Part shown: piece after piece, positions 25,123 through 34,034 of the stretch
Position numbering within the stretch: the first letter of the stretch is position 1
How the letters are laid out: every line of letters begins with the position of its first letter
Position numbers and translations under genes: made by a program
The notes under the pieces: generated by a model
What the model saw: the letters and a program-made list of their open reading frames with translations, nothing else
The model's database searches: none
Told to the model about the DNA's origin: nothing
Assembly: GCF_005771405.1 (NCBI RefSeq)
Contig: NZ_VAUA01000004.1
Span: forward strand, 1 to 64,000
Length of the DNA: 64,000 nucleotides
Origin: Parasedimentitalea maritima
GTDB taxonomy: Bacteria > Pseudomonadota > Alphaproteobacteria > Rhodobacterales > Rhodobacteraceae
Direction of reading: 5' to 3'

Positions 25123-26424
25123 TTAGCGCTTGATGTTGGTTGTTTCCTGCAACATCTCATCCACGGTTTGAACGATCTTCGCGCTTGACGAATATGCCCG
25201 CTGTGTCTGGATCATATTGGTCAGTTCTGTGGCTACATCGGTTTTGGATTCCTCACGGGCGTACCCGCGAACCTCGCCAGTTGGGCCATCCCCTGCATCC
25301 CACAAGTAGTAGGCGCCACTATCATTTGACGGCATATAGGTCTGCGAATCTAACGAAATCATGCCATTGGGATTAGCCATATCGACCAGCGGCACCTGAT
25401 AAACGACGCGGGAAGCACCATTATCATAGCTGGCGTGGACGAGACCGTCGGCCCCAACCTCTACACCAGTAAAGGTCCCAACAGGTGATCCATCTTTTGT
25501 AACACCAGCTGTGTTAAACTGGTTCGCCAATTGGGTAATACCAGCGCTACTACCGATTTCACCGATATTGATCTCCATTGGGCCGCCAGCGACGTTCACA
25601 ATCGCAGAGCCAGTGGTGGAATCATATGTGCCACCTGAGGTCGTAGTAACCGTGGCTAGTGCGCCGCCTGCGCTCTGGCTGTCTGTAAATGTCATGACAT
25701 ATTCGCCAATGACTGCGCCACCCGATGCAGAATCCGTAATGACCATCGTCCACTCATTGGATGCGCCTGCACCAGGTACTGTTGGCGTGAACGCGATCTC
25801 GATATTCTCGGTGTTCCCAAGATTATCGTAATATTCAATCGGCAGGTTTTCCACATCACCAGCAGCACCAGAGATAGTTGACGCGGCCGGCAGATTTATG
25901 CCCAGATCAACCGACGTAGTCGGCTCACCCGTCAGCTGCGTCACATTGAACTGAACTGGCTCCAGGCCAGAAGAGGTCCCGCGTGGAAAAGATGGGATAG
26001 ATCCGTCAGCGTTGGCAGGCCATCCAAGCAACACCAGCCCACTTTCGGTTGTTAACATCCCGTCTGAATTTGTACGGAATGACCCCGTCGTAGTTAGCAT
26101 CATATTCGGTTCAGCAGTACTCGCCCCAACCTCAGTAACTGAAGCAACCGGCAACATACCTCGACCACGCACAGCAAGATCTGTTGGATTTGTCGTTGAG
26201 ATCAGAGAACCGCGTTCATCAATCAAACGGGTAGTCGTCGCCCGTACGCCACCTGCGGTATAGTTGCCGCCACTTGATGAAATCACCATGGAGTGAAAGT
26301 CAGTCTGTACCCGCTTGTAACCTGCGGTCGACGAGTTTGCGATGTTATCGGAAATTGAGGCCAATCTGCTGGCATTCGCCGAAAGTCCGGCTACGCCAGC
26401 GTTCAGCGAAGATGATAAAGTCAT
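25123..26424 (-). CDS. flgE: FlgE, hook protein
   Basis: This 433 aa axial protein has SDNIANSSTAGYKRVQTDF near residues 24-42 and a large variable centre rich in Thr, Gly and Ser. LTNMIQTQRAYSSSAKIVQTVDEMLQ lies near the C terminus. The flexible hook is built from about 120 copies. It is the first gene of the flgEKLI operon, and a CtrA-like box lies 59 bp upstream of the ATG. FlgD, the hook cap, is not in the window. Confidence 0.93.
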   Translation of the reverse strand: MTLSSSLNAGVAGLSANASRLASISDNIANSSTAGYKRVQTDFHSMVISSSGGNYTAGGVRATTTRLIDERGSLISTTNPTDLAVRGRGMLPVASVTEVGASTAEPNMMLTTTGSFRTNSDGMLTTESGLVLLGWPANADGSIPSFPRGTSSGLEPVQFNVTQLTGEPTTSVDLGINLPAASTISGAAGDVENLPIEYYDNLGNTENIEIAFTPTVPGAGASNEWTMVITDSASGGAVIGEYVMTFTDSQSAGGALATVTTTSGGTYDSTTGSAIVNVAGGPMEINIGEIGSSAGITQLANQFNTAGVTKDGSPVGTFTGVEVGADGLVHASYDNGASRVVYQVPLVDMANPNGMISLDSQTYMPSNDSGAYYLWDAGDGPTGEVRGYAREESKTDVATELTNMIQTQRAYSSSAKIVQTVDEMLQETTNIKR

Positions 26425-26483
26425 AAGATACGCCTTTCTGCTGCATCAGATCATTCTTGAAGCAACAGGTAACGCAATGGCCA

Positions 26484-26498
26484 TTAACGGGCGGCTAA
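26484..26498. promoter_or_regulatory. CtrA-like box upstream of flgE
   Basis: TTAACGGGCGGCTAA matches TTAA-N7-TTAA with one mismatch and lies 59 bp upstream of the flgE ATG. Its right half overlaps the left arm of a hairpin that follows motB. Confidence 0.45.
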
Positions 26499-26527
26499 CA
26501 GATAAAATTCGATCTATCTGTTAGCCG
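26492..26527 (-). terminator. Hairpin between motB and flgE
   Basis: CGGCTAACAGATA (26492-26504) pairs with TATCTGTTAGCCG (26515-26527), a 13-bp perfect stem with a 10-nt loop, starting 13 bp after the motB stop on the minus strand. There is no clear U-tract after it, so termination may be partial. Confidence 0.55.
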
Positions 26528-26540
26528 TGGTTTCTTTGTT

Positions 26541-27377
26541 TTACTTGCGTAAAAGTATTATTTCGACGCGATTATTTCGCTCAGACATCGGATTCAGCGA
26601 CGACAGTTTGCGGTCAGCATGGCCCGTTACTCGGTCAATTCGGGCAGATCTCATACCACCCGATTCGAGAAGCCTACGCGTTACATCAGCTCTGGAGCTG
26701 GACAATTCCCAAACCGGATTGTCAGCCAAGACAACTGGATGTGACCGTATATGCCCTCCAATGGCAATATCGTTGCTCACAACCCCAGTCACCCGCGCCA
26801 CCATCCGCATCAAATCGCGAAACAACTGCGTCGGTGTATCTCGGCCTTCTTCGAATAGTGGAGCATCCTCTGTCGCGAACATTTCGATGATCAGGCCTTC
26901 GTCAGTGACACGCGTCACGATGTGGCGTGCCATTTCAACGCTGACCATACTTTCGCCACCGCGACCCCGTAATGCCTCTTCAATTGATTTGAACTCGGCA
27001 GTTTCCGCTTTCTCTTCGGCAGTCTCATCCAAACCGCTTTCTCCCCGCGCCTGTTGCGCGTCAATCGGATTAGCGTTTGATGCACCGGTTCCGGTCTGCG
27101 GCATCACATCCTCTGAGAACATGCTGTCACCGCTGAAGGCGCCGTTGCCACCACCAGAAATTCGGCTAATTGGAATAGACGGCGAGAAATAGTCTGCAAG
27201 ACCTTTACGCTGCTTTTCCGTCGTTGCACTTAGGAGCCACATCAACATGAAGAAGGCCATCATCGCGGTCACAAAGTCAGCATAAGCTACTTTCCATGCA
27301 CCACCGTGGTGGCCACCGCCACTAATGACTTTTTTCTTCTTGATGATAATGGGCGCCACACTGTTTTGTGCGCTCAT
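26541..27377 (-). CDS. motB: MotB, stator subunit
   Basis: This 278 aa protein has a basic cytoplasmic N terminus and one membrane segment with the proton-carrying aspartate in WKVAYADFVTAMMAFFML (D34). A linker and an OmpA-like peptidoglycan-binding domain at the C terminus follow (NPVWELSSSRADVTRRLLESGG; VTGHADRK; SERNNRVEIILL). It anchors the MotA/B channel to the wall. It is transcribed alone or with flgE and has a perfect CtrA-like box 48 bp upstream. Confidence 0.95.
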   Translation of the reverse strand: MSAQNSVAPIIIKKKKVISGGGHHGGAWKVAYADFVTAMMAFFMLMWLLSATTEKQRKGLADYFSPSIPISRISGGGNGAFSGDSMFSEDVMPQTGTGASNANPIDAQQARGESGLDETAEEKAETAEFKSIEEALRGRGGESMVSVEMARHIVTRVTDEGLIIEMFATEDAPLFEEGRDTPTQLFRDLMRMVARVTGVVSNDIAIGGHIRSHPVVLADNPVWELSSSRADVTRRLLESGGMRSARIDRVTGHADRKLSSLNPMSERNNRVEIILLRK

Positions 27378-27425
27378 AATCCACCACCTTTTTATTCACC
27401 CATATTCGGCATAGCAGTGAGGGTC

Positions 27426-27440
27426 TTAAACATGCCTTAA
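27426..27440. promoter_or_regulatory. CtrA-like box upstream of motB
   Basis: TTAAACATGCCTTAA is an exact TTAA-N7-TTAA match, 48 bp upstream of the motB ATG. A further TTAA at 27460-27463 is nearby. Confidence 0.6.
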
Positions 27441-27720
27441 CAGATAAATTTGCCGGCAGTTAAGGTCGAGAAACGAGGTTTTCAGAACTGCAAAGCAGAT
27501 ATAGAGCAGTTCTCATACCGAATTCTTTACGCAGTGTCCTCTAATCATCTCGGCGACGTCAAACACCAAAGCCTTGCTCCGGCAAGAGCCAGCCTTTTCA
27601 GCTCGGCCTGGATTTGAAGGAAGGTAACTACGCCAATATCTACCATCAGTGTCACTGAACAGCCTGCCTTTGGCTGAGGCTTGGTTTACATGCTGCAAAC
27701 CCAAGGGTCAGGCACTAATC
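27441..27720. other. Intergenic region between motB and lysR
   Basis: The 458 bp between the divergent motB and lysR genes hold the CtrA-like box near motB and a possible sigma-70-type promoter near lysR. Between them I see only a short minus-strand frame (27513-27704, 63 codons) without family resemblance or ribosome site, which I do not accept as a gene. Confidence 0.5.
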
Positions 27721-27750
27721 TTGTATGCGTAGATATAAAATCGTTATAGT
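27721..27750 (+). promoter_or_regulatory. Possible sigma-70-type promoter for lysR-argE
   Basis: TTGTAT and TATAGT are separated by 18 bp in an AT-rich stretch, 86 bp before the lysR ATG. This is pattern matching only. Confidence 0.35.
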
Positions 27751-27835
27751 AGCAAGAAATACAATGCGTTTTAGCTATAGCTCAATGTCACGGCATCCTG
27801 TTCCACTCGGATCCTAAAAAGAGGACATTGCGGTC

Positions 27836-28747
27836 ATGCGTGAGAATCGGCACATTATTCGAGAGTATGAAGCTTTACGGGCGGTTCTAACCACCGGAAC
27901 AACTATTGGCGCTGCGCGTCGTCTTGGCATCTCACAGCCTGCGATCAGTCGTGCTTTGACCCAGTTAGAAAATCGACTTGGCCGAACTTTGTTTCTGCGA
28001 ATATCTGGCCGCATCGAACCCACTGCGGAAGCGCTAAGCTTAAACGAAACACTGGATCCTCTGTTTGAAACTCTGAGTAAGATTGATGGTGCCGAGTGGG
28101 CCCATACAGAGAACAAGCCGCTCAGCATTGCAGCTTCTACCACCATTGCCCACTGCTTCCTTCTTCCCCGGTTAGCAACTTTTCTCAAACAAGATTCCAG
28201 CCGCCGTATTCAATTTGAAACCCAACCAACGGAACAAATCGTCGCTGGTGTTTTGGAGTTTCGATACGACCTTGGCCTCACCAGCGCTATGATCCAGCAA
28301 TCAGGGGTGAAATTGATCCCATGGAGGAAGTCCAAGATGGTCTGTGTCATGCCCGAAGGTCACTGTTTAGCCAATCGGGACACTATCACAACACAAGATT
28401 TGGACGGGGTTTCGACAGTAGATTTCGTCCGCCGGTTGGGAGGTCGTAGTTTGACTGAACAGATCTTTAACCGCAGCGGAGTGCGGCCCAACATAATTGT
28501 TGAAGCTGCCACTAACATCGCTGCGGTAGAACTTGCTCGTGCTGGCATAGGCGTAACCGTCCTAAACCCATTCCCGCAGTTGACCGAACCACAACGCGGT
28601 TTGGTCATCCTGCCGTTTGAATCTGACATCGAATACCGCACCAGTTTTGTTCTGTCAGCTGACCGCCCGCCTTCAACGCAGACCCGCAACTTCATGCGGC
28701 ACATTAAATTCACCACTCCTGAAGATCAGTTTTCCGAGGCTATTTGA
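27836..28747 (+). CDS. LysR-family transcriptional regulator
   Basis: This 303 aa protein has an N-terminal winged helix (TIGAARRLGISQPAISRALTQLENRLGRTLF, about residues 23-53) and a periplasmic-binding-like effector domain from about residue 95. Its stop abuts the ATG of the M20 deacetylase gene with no gap, so it is in the same operon and probably controls it. The ligand cannot be read from the sequence. Ribosome site is AGAGGA, 10 bp upstream. Confidence 0.9.
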   Translation: MRENRHIIREYEALRAVLTTGTTIGAARRLGISQPAISRALTQLENRLGRTLFLRISGRIEPTAEALSLNETLDPLFETLSKIDGAEWAHTENKPLSIAASTTIAHCFLLPRLATFLKQDSSRRIQFETQPTEQIVAGVLEFRYDLGLTSAMIQQSGVKLIPWRKSKMVCVMPEGHCLANRDTITTQDLDGVSTVDFVRRLGGRSLTEQIFNRSGVRPNIIVEAATNIAAVELARAGIGVTVLNPFPQLTEPQRGLVILPFESDIEYRTSFVLSADRPPSTQTRNFMRHIKFTTPEDQFSEAI

Positions 28748-29902
28748 ATGTCCAAACTATCCGCCGCCGATATTCTGTCACAATTAATTCAGTTCGACAC
28801 GGTCAGCCGCCGTTCTAACCTGGAACTGTTGGGGTGGGTTGAAACCTATCTTGAAACTTTCGGAGTGAAATCACGGCGAATTTACGACGATACCGGCAAA
28901 AAGGCTAATCTGATTGCAACAATTGGTGACCCTACTGTGCCCGGGTACATCCTGTCCGGTCACGTCGATGTGGTTCCAGTTGACGATCAGGACTGGAGCT
29001 TTGACCCTTTTGGAGGCGAAATCCGCGACGGTATGGTCCTGGGACGTGGTGCATCAGATATGAAAGGCTATGTCGCCTGCGTTCTAGCCGCTGTACCTGA
29101 AATGACTGCCAAGCCCCTCGCAACCCCTTTACATATTGTTTTATCCCATGATGAAGAAGTGGGCTGCATCGGTGTTCGAACTGCCATTGCGGAGATCGCA
29201 CAGTGGGAGACCTTACCCAAAGGGTGCTTTGTAGGCGAGCCCACCGATATGGGTGTAATTATAGGTCACAAAGCTAAACGAGCTGAACGTGTTGTCATCA
29301 AGGGTTTTACAGCGCATTCTTCGCTGGCACCTACCGCGGTCAATTCTGTTGAATACGCTGCCAGACTCACCACCTTCATTTCTGATATGGGGCGTGACCT
29401 GCAAAAGAACGGTGCGAGAGATCCCTATTTTGACGTCCCCCACACCACGGCACATGTTGGCGTGAGCCATGGCGGATCAATGGTCAATATCGTTCCCGAC
29501 CATACCCAGATTGATTTCGAGGTCCGAGCGATTTCTGCAGACAATCCTGCAGAGTTGGTAGAGCAAGTACGGGCCTTTGCGAAAGGAACTTTGGAACCTC
29601 AAATGCAAGCAGTGAAGCCGGATTGTAACATCCACTTTGAAACCTTGTCAGATACGCCCGGACTGGACACCTGCCCGGATGCCGACATTGTTGCAACCGT
29701 CAAGGCGTTAAGCCAGAAAAACAACCACTCGAAAGTTGCCTTTGGTACCGAGGCCGGGCTGTTCGCAGAGGTCCACATTCCAACTGTAGTTGTCGGACCA
29801 GGCAATATCGACCGCGCCCACAAGCCAGACGAATTCATCAAAGTTTCAGAGTTGGAAAGCTGTGGCCTCTTCCTTTCAAACTTGATCGCTCAATGTGTTT
29901 AA
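28748..29902 (+). CDS. argE: ArgE-like M20 deacetylase
   Basis: This 384 aa protein is an M20 metallopeptidase. Zinc ligands are visible as H72 and D74 (SGHVDVVP), D104 (RGASDMKG) and the catalytic pair E136-E137 (SHDEEVGC). A dimerisation domain occupies about residues 180-290. The nearest named function is acetylornithine deacetylase, which releases ornithine from N-acetylornithine. Roseobacters often carry several such paralogues, and the linked LysR gene suggests inducible use of an N-acylated amino acid rather than core arginine synthesis. The gene symbol is therefore provisional. Confidence 0.8.
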   Translation: MSKLSAADILSQLIQFDTVSRRSNLELLGWVETYLETFGVKSRRIYDDTGKKANLIATIGDPTVPGYILSGHVDVVPVDDQDWSFDPFGGEIRDGMVLGRGASDMKGYVACVLAAVPEMTAKPLATPLHIVLSHDEEVGCIGVRTAIAEIAQWETLPKGCFVGEPTDMGVIIGHKAKRAERVVIKGFTAHSSLAPTAVNSVEYAARLTTFISDMGRDLQKNGARDPYFDVPHTTAHVGVSHGGSMVNIVPDHTQIDFEVRAISADNPAELVEQVRAFAKGTLEPQMQAVKPDCNIHFETLSDTPGLDTCPDADIVATVKALSQKNNHSKVAFGTEAGLFAEVHIPTVVVGPGNIDRAHKPDEFIKVSELESCGLFLSNLIAQCV

Positions 29903-29978
29903 GACCCCTGTAGAGGGGCTATGTGATTTTGAAGGTCGCCCACAAGCCAGGGCCGAATTCCAAGTGCACGCTTTCGAG

Positions 29979-31010
29979 TTAAACCGTTTCTGTTATCTTA
30001 TTGAGATGACGAGGGGCATCAGGATTGCCTCCGCGCGATTGTGCTAACTGCTCAACCATCGCATAGAACGAGACGATAAGACTGATAGGATCCGTCAACG
30101 GGTGATCAGTTCTTACATGATCAATGCTCTGCGCCCTAACAACCCGATTTGAGGTTGCAAAAACCTGCGCACCCTGCCTAGAAATTCGATCTGCCATTTC
30201 GGCAAGGACGGCCTCAGCGGCATCTTCGGCTGCAAAGCAAAGCACAGGGAACCCTTGATCAACAATTGATACAGGGCCATGCAAAACTTCAGCTGACGAA
30301 TAGCTTTCCGCATGGATTTGGCAGGTTTCTTTGAATTTCAATGCCGCTTCATTTGAAATCGCCCAAGCCGGTCCTCGACCCAACGTGAATAAAGATTGAT
30401 GGCTGCCAATAGCGGCACGAACCTCGGGCCAATCTACTGCGATCGCCTTTTCCAACTGGGCTGGCAAGTGATGGATCGCACGGCGCAAACTGGCATTGTT
30501 GCCCCACTCAGCCAGCAATAGCAGCCCCGTCACCATCGAACTAACAAATGTTTTTGTCGCGGCAACGCTCAACTCAGGTCCAGCCATCATATCCAATGAA
30601 TGGGTCGCACTGGTTGCCAACGGTGATGTTGGGGCATTGGTGATAGCGACCGAAAGCGCTCTATCTCGTCTGGCAGACCGGGTCATTTCAACAATATCCG
30701 GGCTTTGACCTGATTGCGAAACGGAAAGAACGACCCCACCTTTCAATCGCATTTTCGCACCATAAAGAGAGGCAATCGAGGGACCAACTGATGCTACAGG
30801 AATACCAAGCGCGATTTCAGCAGCATACTTCAAATAAGAACAAGCATGATCTGAGGACCCTCGCGCTACTGTAATTGCAAATGCAGGATCCAGTGCGCGT
30901 AGGTTCGATGCCGTAACTGCAATATTATGGCCGCCATTTGCCAACAAGCGTTCTATGGCTTCAGGTATTTCCAATATTTCACGCCGCATCTGGCTGACAT
31001 TTTTTGTCAT
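29979..31010 (-). CDS. SIS-domain amino-sugar phosphate deaminase (NagB-II-like)
   Basis: This 343 aa protein has two SIS domains, with VSQSGQSPDI in the first and the GlmS-isomerase-like block EAALKFKETCQIHAESYSSAEVLHGP in the second. It ends NPDAPRHLNKITETV, as in NagB-II/AgaS proteins. It lacks a glutaminase domain, so it should deaminate or isomerise glucosamine-6-phosphate rather than make it. It is the last gene of the sugar ABC operon and overlaps glk by 4 bp. Deaminase activity is inferred from family and context. Confidence 0.8.
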   Translation of the reverse strand: MTKNVSQMRREILEIPEAIERLLANGGHNIAVTASNLRALDPAFAITVARGSSDHACSYLKYAAEIALGIPVASVGPSIASLYGAKMRLKGGVVLSVSQSGQSPDIVEMTRSARRDRALSVAITNAPTSPLATSATHSLDMMAGPELSVAATKTFVSSMVTGLLLLAEWGNNASLRRAIHHLPAQLEKAIAVDWPEVRAAIGSHQSLFTLGRGPAWAISNEAALKFKETCQIHAESYSSAEVLHGPVSIVDQGFPVLCFAAEDAAEAVLAEMADRISRQGAQVFATSNRVVRAQSIDHVRTDHPLTDPISLIVSFYAMVEQLAQSRGGNPDAPRHLNKITETV

Positions 31011-32029
31011 GTTCTAATCCCTGCAACCTGTGGCGCCATTGAATTACGCAGTGTACCAAACGACGGAGGTCCGATCATCGCTGTTACACAGCCTTCCAAT
31101 GCTGCGTGATCATCCGTCATCAGGTACACTGGAATCGAACGCAAAAGATTGCCCTGCCGCCCCTTTGCTGTGAACTCTTGCCAAAAAAGATCGCTTGATA
31201 TCAAATCCCTACACGCTCGCGTAACGCCACCAGAAAGGTAGAGACCGCCCAACGGGAGGAAGGCAAGTACAAGATCGCCAGCAATTCTTGCAAGCAGCCT
31301 CACCAGAATGTTCGCGGTTGTCTCGCAGGCTTCATCACGCTTTTCGATGGCCAGATGAACAATTTCCTGAGCTGTATAATTTTGCGCCAGAATGTCGGCC
31401 TGGCCACAAACCCATTCATAGATTTCCAGTACACCCTGCCCGGACAGCGCCCTCTCGACCGAAGCTCGACCGCGATTTTGAGCTAGGTGGTCCCGCAAGG
31501 AGAGCTCATTCGTGGTTTCAACCGGCAGGGTCATGTGGCCACATTCTGCTGCACGTACTTTGGGGTGCCCATCCACTCCACAAGTTATCGCAGCCGCGTT
31601 AAATCCGGTGCCCGCTCCAAGGACTAGCCGGGCACCTTCAGAATTTGCTGCTACTTTCGGCCCCGCGACATGGAGAACTTGATCAGAGGACAAACGGTCA
31701 ATGGCGAAACCGAGCGCCTCAAAGTCGTTGAGAAACCTTATGTCCTCCGCGCCGGTTGCCTCACGTGCACCGGCCTTACTAATATGCCAATCACGATTTG
31801 TCAGTGTAATTGCATCATCTTTCACTGGCGCAGCCACCGCTAGGCAAGCCTTTGAGCATTTCTCGACATCTTGAAAATTGAGATATTCTGCTACCAAAGA
31901 ATAGAAGTTGGTATGGTCGTTATTCGAATACCTTTTCAAAGTTCCGTCCAAAATCCCACTTGGGCCGGCAAGCCCAAACCGAGTGTTGGTCCCACCAATA
32001 TCCGCAACCAAAATTGGCCCGCTGGTCAT
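31007..32029 (-). CDS. glk: Glucokinase-family sugar kinase
   Basis: This 340 aa protein belongs to the Glk family (not ROK). It has the phosphate loop VADIGGTNTRFGL at residues 8-20, a catalytic-loop FLNDFEALGFAI and an adenosine-site LVLGAGTGFNAAAI. It would phosphorylate glucose or glucosamine at C6 in the cytosol, feeding the SIS enzyme encoded next. It overlaps the ATPase gene and the SIS gene by 4 bp each. Confidence 0.88.
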   Translation of the reverse strand: MTSGPILVADIGGTNTRFGLAGPSGILDGTLKRYSNNDHTNFYSLVAEYLNFQDVEKCSKACLAVAAPVKDDAITLTNRDWHISKAGAREATGAEDIRFLNDFEALGFAIDRLSSDQVLHVAGPKVAANSEGARLVLGAGTGFNAAAITCGVDGHPKVRAAECGHMTLPVETTNELSLRDHLAQNRGRASVERALSGQGVLEIYEWVCGQADILAQNYTAQEIVHLAIEKRDEACETTANILVRLLARIAGDLVLAFLPLGGLYLSGGVTRACRDLISSDLFWQEFTAKGRQGNLLRSIPVYLMTDDHAALEGCVTAMIGPPSFGTLRNSMAPQVAGIRT

Positions 32030-33192
32030 AGACGTTCTCCACTCTTTGGGTCGAAGTAAGAAATCTTAGTGAGATCAAAACAGATGGGCACTGTGTCACC
32101 TGAATTCACGTCAACATCTCCATGCATCCGGGCAGTCACTTCAGTGCCACCAAGACGAATCACTGCAAATGTGTCGGAACCTGCTGGCTCGACCACATCA
32201 AGCAGGCAGTCAAATTGCTGATCCGCATTTACCGAACGTGAACCCAGGTCAGTCAACGCCTCGGGGCGCAAACCAACTTTCAACGGCCCCGCAGGACGAG
32301 ACGTAATACCTTCTCCAGGGTTGGTGTCGTACAAGATCAAAGGCTCCTGCCCATCTTCACGCGCAATCTCGACCCTTGCCATCAGGCCATCCATTGTGAC
32401 ATCGGCATCCAGAATGTTCATGGCCGGAGAACCCATGAAATCAGCAACAAAAATATTGGCTGGGGTATCATAGATCTCACGAGGTGAACCAACTTGCTGG
32501 ATCACACCATCTTTCATCACGACAATTTTTGTGGCCAGTGTCATCGCTTCGATCTGGTCGTGGGTAACATAGATAATGGATGCATTCAGGCGCTGGTGCA
32601 GACGTTTTATTTCTGTCCTCATCGTCACCCGCAGCTTGGCATCAAGGTTGGAGAGCGGTTCGTCGAACAGGAACAGTTTTGGATCACGCACTAGCGCCCG
32701 GCCCATCGCAACGCGCTGACGCTGACCACCTGAAAGTTGCGCTGGCGCGCGATCAAGAAGTGGCTCAATCTTTAGTAATTCAGCAACTTGATTGACTTTT
32801 TCGTCCCGCTCAGTTTTTGGAACTTTTCGCACTTCCAATCCAAACCCAATATTGTCTCCGACACTCATATTCGGAAACAGCGCATAGGATTGAAAAACCA
32901 TCGCAATGTCGCGTTTTGCAGGATCGGTGTGGGTCACATCCTGCCCGTCGATCTGAATATTGCCCGATGTGATTTCAGTTAGTCCGCCAATACAGCCAAG
33001 CAATGTGGATTTACCACACCCCGAGGGGCCAACCAGAACAAGGAAATCCCCGGCCTCTATTGCAACGCTTACATCTTTTAGGATCCTCAAGTCGCCATAG
33101 CTTTTGCTAAGGTTTTCGACAGCTAGGATTGGATTAGAGGACACCGCAGTTCTCTCTTTTTTCTGGAGGTTATTTGTCATGCTGGGGCTCAT
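32026..33192 (-). CDS. Sugar ABC transporter ATPase (UgpC/MsmX type)
   Basis: This 388 aa protein has Walker A GPSGCGKST, signature LSGGQRQRVAMGRAL, Walker B LFLFDEPLSNLDAKL and a C-terminal OB-fold (TOBE) regulatory domain from about residue 260. This is the CUT1 sugar-importer ATPase architecture. The start overlaps the permease stop by 4 bp; an in-frame ATG four codons later is an alternative. Confidence 0.93.
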   Translation of the reverse strand: MSPSMTNNLQKKERTAVSSNPILAVENLSKSYGDLRILKDVSVAIEAGDFLVLVGPSGCGKSTLLGCIGGLTEITSGNIQIDGQDVTHTDPAKRDIAMVFQSYALFPNMSVGDNIGFGLEVRKVPKTERDEKVNQVAELLKIEPLLDRAPAQLSGGQRQRVAMGRALVRDPKLFLFDEPLSNLDAKLRVTMRTEIKRLHQRLNASIIYVTHDQIEAMTLATKIVVMKDGVIQQVGSPREIYDTPANIFVADFMGSPAMNILDADVTMDGLMARVEIAREDGQEPLILYDTNPGEGITSRPAGPLKVGLRPEALTDLGSRSVNADQQFDCLLDVVEPAGSDTFAVIRLGGTEVTARMHGDVDVNSGDTVPICFDLTKISYFDPKSGERL

Positions 33193-34034
33193 CCTTTGAC
33201 ACTTCCAGCGGCAAGGCCGGAAACGATGAACCGCTGAAAGCAGATTGCCAAAATGGCCGGCGGCAGGGTGGCGAGCACACCGACAGATGCGATCACTCCA
33301 TAGTCAGTAACCCTGCCAGCTGAAAAGTCAGCTATGGCCACCGGTAGGGTTTTCGCACTGAGATCACTCGTGAAAATCAACGCATAAAAGAACTCGTCCC
33401 AAGCCACTAAGAAAGACAGCATACAAGTCGCCGCGATTGCAGGCAGTGCTAGTGGCAAGACGACACGGCGTAGGGTGAATGCTGTAGAGGCCCCCTCCAT
33501 GAACGCGGCTTGTTCAATCTCAACCGGCAGCACATCAATGTTGCTCTTCATCAGCCAAGTGGCAAAAGGCAGCAACATGGCGCTGTAGACAATAATCAGG
33601 GTGGTGGTTTTGTTCAAAGCGCCAAGACCACCAAAGATTTCATACAGTGGCAACACATAGGTGATTGGCGGCATCATGATGGTTGCAAGAAAAACGAACA
33701 GCAGGGCAAGCGAAGCCCCCCGACGGGAAAACGCATAAGCGGCAGGAACCGCCACGATTAGAGCAATCAACGTCGCACCACCTGCCGTCAGCAGGCTGTT
33801 ACGCAAAGCCGCAAGAAACCGATGGCCTGCCCCGTTATTAAGGTCCACCAGGTGGCCATATCGGGACAAATCAACCTCAGTTGGCCACCAGTTCAGCGGT
33901 ACGCTGGTCAGGTCGTTTGGACTACTGATGCTCATTAGAACCAACCAAACCAACGGGGCCAGAGTAAACAACGTAAGCAGCAGCGCGGCGGAATACAGTG
34001 CAAAGGATGCGATAAGAGAGCGGTGCATGATCAA
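33189..34034 (-). CDS. Sugar ABC transporter permease (MalG type)
   Basis: This 281 aa inner-membrane protein has six hydrophobic segments and the CUT1 EAA loop (EQAAFMEGASTAFTLRRVVLPLALP). It follows the other permease gene with a 4-bp overlap and forms the channel with it. Confidence 0.92.
   Translation of the reverse strand: MIMHRSLIASFALYSAALLLTLFTLAPLVWLVLMSISSPNDLTSVPLNWWPTEVDLSRYGHLVDLNNGAGHRFLAALRNSLLTAGGATLIALIVAVPAAYAFSRRGASLALLFVFLATIMMPPITYVLPLYEIFGGLGALNKTTTLIIVYSAMLLPFATWLMKSNIDVLPVEIEQAAFMEGASTAFTLRRVVLPLALPAIAATCMLSFLVAWDEFFYALIFTSDLSAKTLPVAIADFSAGRVTDYGVIASVGVLATLPPAILAICFQRFIVSGLAAGSVKG

Noticed and set aside
27513-27704. 63-codon minus-strand frame between motB and lysR
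   Set aside because: No ribosome site, no family likeness and unusual amino-acid composition.
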